The position numbers and the translations under genes are program-made. Below the pieces are notes generated by a model. That model worked only from the letters and a program-made list of their open reading frames with translations. It had not been told where the DNA came from and made no database searches. A stretch of 54,640 nt of DNA from Marmoricola sp. (GTDB lineage Bacteria; Actinomycetota; Actinomycetes; Propionibacteriales; Nocardioidaceae): contig JAOPXK010000080.1 in NCBI GenBank assembly GCA_025965195.1, forward strand, positions 1 through 54,640, read 5' to 3'. Below are positions 41,852-49,963 of the stretch, one piece after another. Numbering within the stretch: position 1 is the stretch's first letter; every line of letters starts with the position of its first letter.

Positions 41852-43063
41852 ATGGGTCGTCTCTGCCAGACCGAGGGTCTTACCGACATCCAGGAAGAGA
41901 TCCTGAAGACCGTGCGCCAGTTCGTGGAGCAGAAGATCCTTCCGGTGGCCACCGAGCTCGAGCACAAGGATGAGTACCCGACGGCGATCGTCGAGGGTCT
42001 CAAGGAGCTCGGCATCTTCGGTCTGATGATTCCTGAGGAGTACGGCGGCCTGGGTGAGTCCTTGCTGACCTATGCCCTGGTCGTCGAGGAGATTGCTCGC
42101 GGCTGGATGAGCGTCTCGGGGGTGATCAACACTCACTTCATCGTGGCCTGGATGCTGATGCAGCACGGCACCGAGGAGCAGAAGCAGAAGTACCTGCCGA
42201 GGATGGCGAGCGGGGAGACCCGCGGCGCCTTCTCGATGTCCGAGCCGGCGCTGGGTTCTGATGTTGCGGCGATCACGACGAAGGCCGTGAAGCTCGATGA
42301 CACCGGTGATGGCGTCCGGTATTCCATCACCGGGCAGAAGATGTGGCTGACCAACGGTGGCTCGTCGAACCTGGTTGCGGTGCTGGTGAAGACCGATGAG
42401 GGCTCGGAGTCGGTGTACAAGAACATGACCACCTTCCTTGTCGAGAAGGAGGTCGGGTTCGGTGAGACCGCGCAGGGCGTCACCATCCCGGGCAAGATCG
42501 ACAAGATGGGCTACAAGGGGGTCGACACGACCGAGATGATCTTCGAGGGTCACAACATCTCGGCCGACCAGATCCTCGGTGGCGTGCCGGGCAAGGGTTT
42601 CTACCAGATGATGGACGGGGTCGAGGTCGGCCGTGTCAACGTCGCCTCGCGTGCGGTTGGTGTCGCGAACCGGGCCTTCGAGCTCGGTGTGGAGTACGCC
42701 CAGCAGCGTTCGACGTTCGGCAAGAAGATCATCGAGCACCAGGCGATCCTGTTCCGTGTTGCCGAGATGGCGACCAAGGTCGAGGCGGCTCACCAGATGA
42801 TGGTTCGCGCGGCCCGCAAGAAGGACTCCGGGGAGCGCAACGACCTCGAGGCCGGGATGGCGAAGTACCTCGCCGCGGAGTACTGCAACGAGGTCGTGGA
42901 GAGCTCGTTCCGCATTCACGGCGGCTACGGTTTCTCCAAGGAGTACGAGATCGAGCGGCTCTACCGCGAGGCCCCGATGCTGCTCATCGGCGAGGGCACC
43001 TCGGAGATCCAGCGGATGATCATCGGTCGCCGGGTGGTCGAGGACTACAAGGTCAAGGGCTGA
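41852..43063 (+). CDS. Acyl-CoA dehydrogenase
   Basis: A 403-residue FAD enzyme of the acyl-CoA dehydrogenase family, oxidising acyl-CoA to enoyl-CoA with electron transfer to ETF. Visible are the N-terminal helical domain with 'FGLMIPEEYGGLG', the middle FAD-binding signature 'GAFSMSEPALGSDVAAITT' and 'KMWLTNGG', and the C-terminal 'RSTFGKKIIEHQAI' and 'LIGEGTSEIQRMIIGR' with the catalytic Glu. ATG 41852 is preceded by GAAAGGA. Codons are less GC-restricted than in neighbours (for example repeated GGT), which suggests strong expression. Confidence 0.93.
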   Translation: MGRLCQTEGLTDIQEEILKTVRQFVEQKILPVATELEHKDEYPTAIVEGLKELGIFGLMIPEEYGGLGESLLTYALVVEEIARGWMSVSGVINTHFIVAWMLMQHGTEEQKQKYLPRMASGETRGAFSMSEPALGSDVAAITTKAVKLDDTGDGVRYSITGQKMWLTNGGSSNLVAVLVKTDEGSESVYKNMTTFLVEKEVGFGETAQGVTIPGKIDKMGYKGVDTTEMIFEGHNISADQILGGVPGKGFYQMMDGVEVGRVNVASRAVGVANRAFELGVEYAQQRSTFGKKIIEHQAILFRVAEMATKVEAAHQMMVRAARKKDSGERNDLEAGMAKYLAAEYCNEVVESSFRIHGGYGFSKEYEIERLYREAPMLLIGEGTSEIQRMIIGRRVVEDYKVKG

Positions 43064-43124
43064 GCGCAGCTGCCGTTCATCTGGCATCCCTACAGTGCAG
43101 TTACCAACGGCTGACAGGAATCTG

Positions 43125-43463
43125 ATGGGTAGCAAACGCAAGCTCACCGAAAAACTCACCGAAAAGCTCCAGGAAGAGCTCAAGGGACAGCTCAAGGTCA
43201 CCAAGAGGCTGGACAAGACCGTCGACCGGCTGAACAAGGCGGTCACCGAGCTGGTCGAGCTCCTCAGGGACAAGCCTGCTGTGGCCGCTCCCGAGCCGGC
43301 TGCGAAGAAGGCGCCCGCAAAGAAAGCGGCTGCCCGAAAGGCTCCGGCCCAGAAGGCGCCCGCCAGGAAGGCTCCGGCCCGAAAGGCGGCTGCGACGAAG
43401 GCCCCGGCGAAGGCTCCGACAAAGCAGGCTCCGGTGAAGGAATCTCCGGCAACCGAGGAATAG
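43125..43463 (+). CDS. Coiled-coil protein with Lys/Ala/Pro-rich tail
   Basis: A 112-residue very basic protein. Residues 1-50 are helical with heptads ('KLQEELKGQLKVTKRLDKTVDRLNKAV'), and the rest is made of 'KAPA.KA' repeats like the tails of HupB, histone H1-like or polyhydroxyalkanoate-granule proteins. Such tails bind DNA or anionic polymers. ATG 43125 gives the short 'MGSKRKLTEK' start. Function cannot be assigned; nucleoid association is one possibility. Confidence 0.65.
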   Translation: MGSKRKLTEKLTEKLQEELKGQLKVTKRLDKTVDRLNKAVTELVELLRDKPAVAAPEPAAKKAPAKKAAARKAPAQKAPARKAPARKAAATKAPAKAPTKQAPVKESPATEE

Positions 43464-43506
43464 GCTCGTCCCGGTTGCGGGCAAGGCGCTCGCACGGAAG
43501 GGCCAC

Positions 43507-43899
43507 ATGCTGTGCGTCACGAGCAACGACATCCCGGGTTGGGAGATCCAGCAGGTCTGCGGAGAGGTCTTCGGACTGACCGTGCGCTCGCGCAACGCGT
43601 TCTCGCAGATGGGTGCAGGCTTCAAGTCGCTCGTCGGCGGTGAGCTCAAGGGCATGACGGCAAACCTGATCCAGAGCCGCAACGAGGTGATGGGCCGGAT
43701 GCTCGAGGAGGCCCGTGCCCGTGGTGGCAACGCCGTTGTGGCGATGCGCTTCGACACCTCGGAGATGGGTGACACCTGGACCGAGCTCTGCGCCTACGGC
43801 ACGGCGGTCGTCGCCGTCCCGGTCACCGACGCCGCGAAGCAGACGGCCGCACAGCTCGGCTACGGACAGGCAGCACCGGCCCAGGCTCCGCAGCAGTAG
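43507..43899 (+). CDS. YbjQ/UPF0145-family protein
   Basis: A 130-residue soluble protein of the YbjQ (UPF0145, putative heavy-metal-binding) family: 'VTSNDIPGWEIQQVCGEVFG', 'EARARGGNAVVAMRFDTSEMG' and 'CAYGTAVVAVPV' are the diagnostic strands and helix. The family forms pentamer-like beta-rich assemblies of unknown role. ATG 43507 gives the standard start. It meets the convergent response-regulator gene with no gap. Confidence 0.88.
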   Translation: MLCVTSNDIPGWEIQQVCGEVFGLTVRSRNAFSQMGAGFKSLVGGELKGMTANLIQSRNEVMGRMLEEARARGGNAVVAMRFDTSEMGDTWTELCAYGTAVVAVPVTDAAKQTAAQLGYGQAAPAQAPQQ

Positions 43900-44529
43900 T
43901 CAGCTCTCGTCAGCCGGCAGATGGTCCCGCGCCCAGATCGCGGCACTGGTCCGGTCGGAGACCCCGACGCGGCGAAAGACGTTGCCGAGGTGGACCTTCA
44001 CCGTGCGTTCACTGATCTCGAGCCGGCGGGCGATCTGCTTGTTGGCGAGCCCTTGGGCGACCAGCCTCAGCACCTGTAGCTCGCGGGTGCTGAGGTCCTC
44101 GCCCGGTGCAGGCTCCTGGCCGGGCAGCAGCGCCCGGGCCACGCGTGGGTCGAGCGGGGCATGGCCTGCTGCCGCAGACCGGATCGCATCGAGTACGTCG
44201 GCGGGTTCGCGATCCTTGAGCATGTAGCCCACCGCGCCGGCAGCCAGCGCGTCGGCCACCCGCGCCTTGTCCGAGAAGGAGGTGAGCACCACGATGGCCC
44301 CTTCGAACCCGGCTGCGAGCAACCGTCGGGTGGACTCGACGCCGTCCATCCCGGGCATCGAGAGATCCATCAGCACCACGTCCGGCCCGGTCTCGGCGAC
44401 GAGCTCGATCGCCTGCTCACCACCCGACGCCTCGCCCACCACCAACATGTCGTCGGTCGTCGAGGTGATCAGCGCGGACAACCCCGCGCGCACCAGAGGA
44501 TGGTCATCGACCAGCAGCACCCGGATCAT
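43900..44529 (-). CDS. NarL/LuxR-family response regulator
   Basis: A 209-residue regulator. The receiver domain has 'VDDHP' (acidic pocket), phospho-acceptor Asp 55 in 'VLMDLSMPG', 'VVLTSF' and 'GYMLKDREP' (conserved Lys). The C-terminal LuxR HTH is 'LSTRELQVLRLVAQGLANKQIARRL' followed by 'VKVHLGNVFRRV'. It is expected to bind DNA as a dimer after phosphorylation by the overlapping histidine kinase (four-base overlap). A perfect 12-bp palindrome at 46474-46485 is a candidate target. Confidence 0.92.
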   Translation of the reverse strand: MIRVLLVDDHPLVRAGLSALITSTTDDMLVVGEASGGEQAIELVAETGPDVVLMDLSMPGMDGVESTRRLLAAGFEGAIVVLTSFSDKARVADALAAGAVGYMLKDREPADVLDAIRSAAAGHAPLDPRVARALLPGQEPAPGEDLSTRELQVLRLVAQGLANKQIARRLEISERTVKVHLGNVFRRVGVSDRTSAAIWARDHLPADES

Positions 44530-45914
44530 CCGACCGGCACCGTGAGCCGCCAGTGGCAGCCGTGTCCTGGGGCGGTGGCCACAGCGAGGTCCGCGCCCGC
44601 GTCGGACGCGACGTCGGCGAGAACCCGGACGCCGAAGTGTCCTTCGCTCGGCCGGTCCAGCACTTCGGCGGCATCGAAGCCGACACCGTCGTCGATCACG
44701 TGCAGCACCAGCGCGGTGTCTTCCCGGCGGAGCAGCACCGAGACGTGTGAGGCAGCCGCGTGCCGGCGTACGTTCTGCAGGCACTCCTGGGCGATCCGGA
44801 AGACCAGCCGCTCCCCGTCCGGATCGAGGCCGGTCACGTCAGGAGTCAGGTCGAGATCGACATCGATACCGCGGGAGCGCAGCGTCGCGGCCAGGTCGGT
44901 GAGCGCCTCGACGAGACCCGCCGACTCGAGGCTGGCGGGGTAGATGTCGACCAGGAGCGATCGCAGGCCGCCGATGCTGGCCCGCAGGGTCGAGGCGACC
45001 GAGCTGAGGTCCGCGGCAAGTACGGGGTCGGTGGCCTCGGCACGTGCCGAGGCACCGCTGAGGCTGAACGAGGTGGCGGCGAGTTCCTGCACCACTCCAT
45101 CGTGCAGCGTCCCGGCGATCCGGCGGCGCTCTTCGATCGAAGCATCCACGGCCCGCTCGAGCAGCTCCTCGCGTTGCCGCTGGGCACGCCTGAGCCGGCC
45201 GAGGAGTCGCCACAGGATCGGCACCAGCAAGGCCGTGAAGAAGAGCAGGCTGCTCACCGTCACCCCGGCAAAGCCGCGCCACAGCTGGCCCGACCGGGCG
45301 TTGACCTCGTCGTACGGCGCATAGGTCTCGAACAGCAGCGGTGTCCCCGACGGCGTCCACACCGGCCGGTAGACCTCGAGCAGCTTGCCGTCGCCCCGCT
45401 CGTAGCGGTTCTCGGGCTCGGTCAGGTCGGAGACGTCGGCCCGGGTCCGTGGTTCGGTCAGCACCGCGCGTTCCTCCGCGCCGAGCGCGAAGGTCTGGCC
45501 GATCAGTCGTGGCTCGTCGGAGTAGACGATCTTGCCGGCCTGGGTCCAGATCTTGATGCGGACGATCGACGAGGTCTTCACATAGTCGTGGAGGGCGGCG
45601 TCCATCACCTTGACCGCAGCAGGGTTGCTCGTCGCGAGGCTGTCCCGGAGCGCCGGTTGCACGACCGCCTCGGCCAGCAGGTCAGCGGTGTTGGCGGCAT
45701 CGTTCACGGCTTCACGCTCGGCGAGCTTTCGGGCAGCGAAGACACCGACCACGGCGACCGCGACGAGCACCAGCACCGCGCTCACGCAGACCCAGACCAG
45801 GACGCGTGCTGACCCCTCCTGGGGTTCGGCCCGCAGCGTCCCGGAACGCGACACAGCCACCCACGGCGGAGATTCACTCGCACCGTGGGTGGCCGTGCCA
45901 GACGCTTCAGTCAT
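44526..45914 (-). CDS. NarL-type sensor histidine kinase (HisKA_3)
   Basis: A 462-residue membrane kinase. Helix 1 at about 36-61 and helix 2 at about 213-236 enclose an extracellular sensor domain of about 150 residues ('VRIKIWTQAGKIVYSDEPRLIG', a Cache-like turn). The dimerisation region 'ERRRIAGTLHDGVVQEL' carries the phosphorylated His 271; the ATPase domain has 'QECLQNVRRHAAA' (N box) and 'VIDDGVGFD' (G1). It is paired with the downstream response regulator. The upstream gene, nine bases away, encodes a secreted repeat protein. The signal is unknown. Confidence 0.9.
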   Translation of the reverse strand: MTEASGTATHGASESPPWVAVSRSGTLRAEPQEGSARVLVWVCVSAVLVLVAVAVVGVFAARKLAEREAVNDAANTADLLAEAVVQPALRDSLATSNPAAVKVMDAALHDYVKTSSIVRIKIWTQAGKIVYSDEPRLIGQTFALGAEERAVLTEPRTRADVSDLTEPENRYERGDGKLLEVYRPVWTPSGTPLLFETYAPYDEVNARSGQLWRGFAGVTVSSLLFFTALLVPILWRLLGRLRRAQRQREELLERAVDASIEERRRIAGTLHDGVVQELAATSFSLSGASARAEATDPVLAADLSSVASTLRASIGGLRSLLVDIYPASLESAGLVEALTDLAATLRSRGIDVDLDLTPDVTGLDPDGERLVFRIAQECLQNVRRHAAASHVSVLLRREDTALVLHVIDDGVGFDAAEVLDRPSEGHFGVRVLADVASDAGADLAVATAPGHGCHWRLTVPVG

Positions 45915-45923
45915 CCTGCATTG

Positions 45924-46406
45924 TCAGCCTCGACCGGACCCGGAGTGGCCGGAACCCGAATCATCCGAGCCGTGGCCACCGTCGGCACCGTGGGCACCGC
46001 TGTCGTCGGAGCCGGAGTGGCCGGAACCATGCCGGTCACCCAGGCGGCCACCGTCGTCACCGTGGTCGTCGCCCGGTTCGGTGTGGCGGGTCTCGCCGCC
46101 CCGGTCGTCGCCCGGTTCGGCGTGGCGGGTCTCGCCGCCCCGGTCGTCACCCGGTTCGGCATGGCGGGTCTCGCCGCCCCGGTCGTCGCCCGGCTCCGCA
46201 TGACGGACCTGGCCGCCCCGGTCGTCGGCGTGGTCGTCGGCATGCGGGGTGGCACTCGGCGTACCGGACGGCGCCGCGGTGCTGTGCGCCTGCTGCGGCA
46301 CCCGAACGGGGACGTCCTGGGTGAACGACGCGTTGCCCATCAGGCCGATCGTTGCCGGGATGGCTGCCGCAAGCATTGCGGCGATGGTGATGAAGATGGC
46401 TCTCAT
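45924..46406 (-). CDS. Secreted Asp/Gly/His repeat protein
   Basis: A 160-residue protein with a signal peptide ('RAIFITIAAMLAAAIPATIGLMG') and a low-complexity acidic body rich in Asp, Gly, His and Ser. The middle is built from a 13-residue repeat ('RHAEPGDDRGGET'), encoded by 39-bp tandem repeats. The composition suggests metal ion or surface-water binding. ATG 46406 is favoured (AAGGG upstream) over an in-frame start at 46433. It is probably the first gene of the operon with the two-component system, so it may be part of, or regulated by, that system. No family recognised. Confidence 0.65.
   Translation of the reverse strand: MRAIFITIAAMLAAAIPATIGLMGNASFTQDVPVRVPQQAHSTAAPSGTPSATPHADDHADDRGGQVRHAEPGDDRGGETRHAEPGDDRGGETRHAEPGDDRGGETRHTEPGDDHGDDGGRLGDRHGSGHSGSDDSGAHGADGGHGSDDSGSGHSGSGRG
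46081..46236 (-). repeat. 39-bp coding tandem repeats (four units)
   Basis: Units at 46081, 46120, 46159 and 46198, exactly 39 bp each. The first three differ at only a few positions and the fourth is more divergent. They encode the 13-residue 'RHAEPGDDRGGET' repeat. Confidence 0.9.
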
Positions 46407-46473
46407 GACGTAACCCTTCGTTGCTGTTGACACAACGTTCGCGCGAAGGGTGGGCGCGGCACCATCGGACCTT

Positions 46474-46485
46474 GGTACTAGTACC
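46474..46485. promoter_or_regulatory. Perfect 12-bp palindrome, candidate operator
   Basis: GGTACTAGTACC, 68 nt upstream of the start of the repeat-protein/kinase/regulator operon. Symmetry and size suit a NarL-type regulator; binding is inferred. Confidence 0.45.
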
Positions 46486-46495
46486 TCGCGGGCGC

Positions 46496-47902
46496 TCAGT
46501 CGCCGTCAGGCTTGGCGTCCCCACGGATGGCGGCGGCGACCGCCTTGGGCACGTCGGGGTGGAAGACGCTCGGGATGATGAAGTTCGGGTTCAGCTCGTC
46601 GTCGGTGACCACCCCGGCGATCGCTCCCGCAGCCCGCAGCAGCATCTCGGTCGTGACATCCTTCGCGCGGGTGTCGAGCAGCCCGCGGAAGACCCCCGGG
46701 AACGCGAGCACGTTGTTGATCTGGTTCGGGTAGTCGCTGCGCCCGCTGGCCACGACCGTGGCGTACTGCGCGGCATCGGCCGGGTCGATCTCCGGGTCGG
46801 GGTTGGCCAGCGCGAAGATGACCGAGCCCTCGTTCATGTCCTTGATCCACTCGGCCTCAAGGACCCCTGGCCCGCTGACACCGATGAAGACGTCGGCTCC
46901 GGTCAGTGCCGTGTGCAGGTCGCCCTTGACGCCGCGGGGGTTGGTGCGGGACGCGAGCTCGGCCTTGGCGGGGGAGAGGTTCGGGTCGTCGGAGGTCAGG
47001 CAGCCCTCGCGGTCCCAGACCACGAGGTCCTCCGCTCCGGCGGCGAGCAGCAGCGTCACGATGGCCGAGCCGGCGGCGCCGGCACCCGCCACCACGATGC
47101 GTACGCCGGACAACGACTTGCGCACGCAGCGAAGGGCATTGGTCAGCGCGGCGAGTACGACGATCGCCGTACCGTGCTGGTCGTCGTGGAAGACCGGGAT
47201 GTCCAGCGACTCGCGCAGCCGGCGCTCCACCTCGAAGCAGCGTGGCGCGGCAATGTCCTCCAGGTTGATGCCGCCGAAGCCGGGCGCGATCATCTCCACG
47301 GCCCTGACGATCTCGTCGACGTCCTGCGAGGCCAGGCAGATCGGCCACGCGTCGATGTCGGCGAACCTCTTGAACAGCGCGGCCTTGCCCTCCATCACCG
47401 GCAAGGCGGCCCCGGGGCCCAGGTTGCCCAGCCCGAGCACTGCGGACCCGTCCGTGACGACCGCGACCGAGTTGCCCTTGATGGTCAGCTTCGGGATGTC
47501 CTCGGGGTGTTCGTAGAGGGCGAGACTGACCCTGCCGACTCCCGGGGTGTAGGCCATCGACATGTCGTCGCGGGTCCTCAGCGGCACCTTCGAGGCGACC
47601 TCGATCTTGCCGCCGATGTGCAGCAGGAAGGTCCGGTCGGAGACCTTGTGGACGGTGACGCCTTCGAGCTTGCCGACCTCTTCGACGATCTCTGCGGCGT
47701 GGTCGGAGTCCGTCGCCGAGCAGGTGACGTCGACGGTCAGCCGGTCATGGCGCGAGTCGGCGACATCGACGGCGGTGATGATGCCGAGCTGTTGCGCGAT
47801 GCACGTTGCGACGTTGCCGATCCGGCTCGGGTCGAGGTCGGTGTAGAGCCGCATGGTGATGGAGTACGACGAAGTGGTGGCCGCTCGGCGCTTCGGTGAC
47901 AT
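46496..47902 (-). CDS. NAD(P)-dependent malic enzyme with ACT domain
   Basis: A 468-residue enzyme that decarboxylates malate to pyruvate. The N-terminal 90 residues form an ACT-like regulatory domain ('[18 protein letters not shown]'). The catalytic part has '[10 protein letters not shown]' (active-site Tyr), '[13 protein letters not shown]', '[12 protein letters not shown]' (metal ligands), '[11 protein letters not shown]' and the dinucleotide loop '[12 protein letters not shown]'. ACT-containing short malic enzymes are typical of actinobacteria. NAD or NADP preference cannot be told from sequence alone. Direct repeats lie upstream. Confidence 0.92.
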   Translation of the reverse strand: MSPKRRAATTSSYSITMRLYTDLDPSRIGNVATCIAQQLGIITAVDVADSRHDRLTVDVTCSATDSDHAAEIVEEVGKLEGVTVHKVSDRTFLLHIGGKIEVASKVPLRTRDDMSMAYTPGVGRVSLALYEHPEDIPKLTIKGNSVAVVTDGSAVLGLGNLGPGAALPVMEGKAALFKRFADIDAWPICLASQDVDEIVRAVEMIAPGFGGINLEDIAAPRCFEVERRLRESLDIPVFHDDQHGTAIVVLAALTNALRCVRKSLSGVRIVVAGAGAAGSAIVTLLLAAGAEDLVVWDREGCLTSDDPNLSPAKAELASRTNPRGVKGDLHTALTGADVFIGVSGPGVLEAEWIKDMNEGSVIFALANPDPEIDPADAAQYATVVASGRSDYPNQINNVLAFPGVFRGLLDTRAKDVTTEMLLRAAGAIAGVVTDDELNPNFIIPSVFHPDVPKAVAAAIRGDAKPDGD

Positions 47903-47984
47903 GGTTCGATCCTGCCCGGTGCCTGTCGGGGCCGGTAGACCGGGTCAGGTCAATCAGACGAAGCTGCCGTCCTGCTGGGGTTGG

Positions 47985-48012
47985 CCGAAGTCGTTCACCC
48001 GAAGTCGTTCAC
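47985..48012 (-). repeat. Two tandem 14-bp repeats upstream of the malic enzyme gene
   Basis: GTGAACGACTTCGG twice in a row (minus strand), 83-110 nt upstream of the malic enzyme start and just after the transglycosylase stop. Possible operator, or residue of slippage. Confidence 0.5.
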
Positions 48013-48019
48013 GAGTGGA

Positions 48020-49165
48020 CTACGACGGGGTGGCCGCCCCGAGGCTGTTCGGCGAGGGTGCCGGGACCGCCGGGAGCGCTGTCGGCGTCGGCGTCGGGGG
48101 TGCCGGGGTGTTGGTCGGAGGCTGGGTGGGCCCGGTGGTCGGCCCAATGATCGGTCCAGTGCTCGGGTGGCTGGTCGGGTGGCTGGTCGGATGACTCGAC
48201 GGGTGCGTGGCCGGATGCCTGACCGGGTGCTTGATGGGCTTGTCTGGTTTGACGGGCTTGGCTGCGGCCTGGTCGCTTCCTGGTGGTGGTGGCGGCGACG
48301 GGATCGAGAAGACGCCCGAGCGGTAGCCCCTCTCGAAGGCCATCACCAGCGCGACGTAGTAGTCCGAGTGGTTGTAGCGAAGGATGGCGGCCGCCATTCC
48401 GGTCGGCGTCAGCACGCTCCCGGAGCCACTGCACAGGTAGGCAGCGGTGCCGAGTGCGGCATCGAAGATGTTGTTGGGATCCTCGACCCCGTCCCCGTTG
48501 CCGTCGCGGGCCACTGCCCGCCAGGTCGATGGCAGGAACTGCATCGGGCCGACAGCGTGGTCCCAGGTCGAGTCGTGGTCCCACTTGCCGTTGTCGCTGT
48601 CCGGGATCGCCCGTACGCCGTCGTGGCCGTCGAGCGCGAGGCCGATGATCGGGGGCCGTGCCACCCCGTCCGTGGCGAGCTGCGACCCGCCGTACCGGCC
48701 GTGGTCGGACTCGACGCGGCCGATTCCGGCGAGCAACGTCCAGGGCAGCTGGCAGGACGGGTCGGTGCGGGCGAGCGAGGCCGCAGCGTTCTTGTACGCC
48801 GTCAGCGCGGTGTCCGGGATGTCGTTGGAGCCGGTCGTACTGACCCGCCACAGCAGTGTCCCGTTGGGCGACACGCGCGAGTGCCTGTCACGTCCGGGGT
48901 GCAGGCGCAGGCCGGCGAGGAAGATGGGCGCGCCAGCGAGCGAGCGGCTGACGGTCGTCTCGAAGACGTCGGTGAACAGCGCTCCCTGTGCGAGCGCAGC
49001 GACCTGGGTGCGGTCGATGCCGGACTGGTGGTCGGCACCCCACGAAAGGGCGATCCGGTAGCCGGCTCCTCCGCTCAACAGGCAGCCAGCAGCCAGCATT
49101 GCCACGCTGGCGCGCCGAACTGGAGCAATCGACGTCGGGCGCACTGCCTGAGGGTAGGACCGCAT
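48020..49165 (-). CDS. Secreted lytic murein transglycosylase
   Basis: A 381-residue exported enzyme that cleaves peptidoglycan glycan strands. After a signal segment ('ASVAMLAAGCLLSGGAG') comes a lysozyme-like domain of the MltB type: catalytic Glu 152 in 'IGRVESDHGRYGG', 'AVGPMQFLPSTWRAV' and 'DPNNIFDAALGTAAYLC'. A C-terminal 80-residue tail is rich in His, Pro, Thr and Ser ('HPTSHPTSHPSTGP'), probably a wall-spanning or wall-binding extension. ATG 49165 is used. Five 12-bp direct repeats stand 30-89 bp upstream. Confidence 0.88.
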   Translation of the reverse strand: MRSYPQAVRPTSIAPVRRASVAMLAAGCLLSGGAGYRIALSWGADHQSGIDRTQVAALAQGALFTDVFETTVSRSLAGAPIFLAGLRLHPGRDRHSRVSPNGTLLWRVSTTGSNDIPDTALTAYKNAAASLARTDPSCQLPWTLLAGIGRVESDHGRYGGSQLATDGVARPPIIGLALDGHDGVRAIPDSDNGKWDHDSTWDHAVGPMQFLPSTWRAVARDGNGDGVEDPNNIFDAALGTAAYLCSGSGSVLTPTGMAAAILRYNHSDYYVALVMAFERGYRSGVFSIPSPPPPPGSDQAAAKPVKPDKPIKHPVRHPATHPSSHPTSHPTSHPSTGPIIGPTTGPTQPPTNTPAPPTPTPTALPAVPAPSPNSLGAATPS

Positions 49166-49194
49166 CCAGCACCCGTTCGGCGTTTTCCGGCAAT

Positions 49195-49254
49195 GACCAG
49201 ATTTGGGACCAGATTTGGGACCAGATTCGGGACCAGACCCGGGACCAGATCTGG
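49195..49254. repeat. Five 12-bp direct repeats (iteron-like) in a divergent promoter region
   Basis: GACCAGATTTGG or a close variant at 49195, 49207, 49219, 49231 and 49243, with exact 12-bp spacing. The last unit is also half of an inverted repeat, GACCAGAT-6 nt-ATCTGGTC. They lie between the transglycosylase start (49165, minus) and the DUF5302 start (49321, plus). Confidence 0.9.
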
Positions 49255-49320
49255 TTATCTGGTCGACGCTCGTGCCTGGGCCTGAGAGGGTGGAGGCACC
49301 GCCGACTTCTGGGAGAAACC

Positions 49321-49503
49321 ATGGCCGACAAGCCGAACAACGACGACCTCAAGGCCAAGATGCGTGAGGCGCTCGATCGCAAGAAGGCCAACGACACCGG
49401 CGTGGACAAGCAGGCCGAGGTGCACGAGAAGGTGCACGGCTCCGAGGTTGTCGGTGGCGCTCCGAAGATGCACCGCCGCAAGGCGGGTGGCGGCGGCTCC
49501 TGA
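49321..49503 (+). CDS. DUF5302 small protein
   Basis: A 60-residue hydrophilic protein, 'MADKPNNDDLKAKMREALDRKKAN' at the start (shown here in part as 'DDLKAKMREALDRK') and a Gly/Lys-rich 'RRKAGGGGS' end. This matches the short DUF5302 proteins of actinobacteria, which have no known function. ATG 49321 follows GGGAG. No SigB/SigF promoter was found for it; the 12-bp repeats lie 66 nt upstream. Confidence 0.8.
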   Translation: MADKPNNDDLKAKMREALDRKKANDTGVDKQAEVHEKVHGSEVVGGAPKMHRRKAGGGGS

Positions 49504-49506
49504 CCC

Positions 49507-49531
49507 GTTTGCCGCCGAACCCGCCGGGTAT
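49507..49531 (+). promoter_or_regulatory. SigB/SigF-type promoter of the Rho-N-like protein gene
   Basis: GTTT at 49507-49510 and GGGTAT at 49526-49531 with a 15-nt spacer, a full match to the actinobacterial SigB/SigF consensus. 31 nt remain to the ATG at 49563. Confidence 0.75.
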
Positions 49532-49562
49532 GCGACGAGGGACCCCGAAAAAGGAGGACCCC

Positions 49563-49889
49563 ATGCCCCGTGAGCAGTGGAGCGGCAAGCGCGAACGCCA
49601 GTACGACCACATCAAGGCCGGCCTCGAGGACCGTGGCCACGGCGAGGCCGAGTCCGAGGAAATCGCTGCCCGCACGGTCAACAAGGAACGTGCCCGGGCG
49701 GGGGAGTCCAGGCAGGCCAGCCGTACGTCGACCCAGGACATCTCATCGGGCCGCCGTGGTGGACTGCGGTCCCACAGCGGTGAGGGTGGCCGGACCAAGG
49801 CCCAGCTCTACGAAGAGGCGAAGAAGAAGAACGTCGCGGGTCGCTCGAAGATGACCAAGAGCGAGTTGCTGCGCGCCGTCGGACGCTGA
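49563..49889 (+). CDS. Basic stress-type protein with Rho-N/SAP-like C-terminus
   Basis: A 108-residue basic protein. The first 50 residues ('YDHIKAGLEDRGHGEAESEEIAARTVNKERAR') match proteins annotated as plasmid stabilisation proteins in actinobacteria and end in a Ser/Arg linker. The C-terminal 'KAQLYEEAKKKNVAGRSKMTKSELLRAV' resembles the Rho N-terminal/SAP helix-extended-helix nucleic-acid-binding motif. ATG 49563 has AGGAGG upstream. The name 'plasmid stabilisation' is unlikely to reflect function; the SigB/SigF-type promoter suggests a stress-induced nucleic-acid-binding protein. Confidence 0.75.
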   Translation: MPREQWSGKRERQYDHIKAGLEDRGHGEAESEEIAARTVNKERARAGESRQASRTSTQDISSGRRGGLRSHSGEGGRTKAQLYEEAKKKNVAGRSKMTKSELLRAVGR

Positions 49890-49895
49890 GAGGCC

Positions 49896-49923
49896 GCGAG
49901 ATTCCCACCGCGAGATTCCCACC
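49896..49923 (+). repeat. Two tandem 14-bp repeats
   Basis: GCGAGATTCCCACC twice in direct succession, directly before a terminator stem between convergent genes. Confidence 0.7.
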
Positions 49924-49954
49924 GGCCGGGTCGATGCGTGATCGGCCCGGCCGG
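49922..49954. terminator. Hairpin terminator between convergent genes
   Basis: Perfect 9-bp G/C arms CCGGCCGGG and CCCGGCCGG around a 15-nt loop, between the stop codons of the Rho-N-like gene and the sigma factor gene. Confidence 0.75.
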
Positions 49955-49963
49955 CAGGGCGGC

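Noticed and set aside
45885-46430. Plus-strand frame with 'VAGLAAPVV' repeats opposite the Asp/Gly/His protein
   Set aside because: It also has the repeat, but lacks a credible signal, ribosome site and balanced composition. The minus-strand reading has a proper signal peptide, a Shine-Dalgarno sequence and an operon position.
49195-49254. Plasmid or phage replication origin iterons
   Set aside because: No replication initiator gene, AT-rich unwinding region or plasmid genes are near; the position between two divergent chromosomal genes favours transcriptional control.
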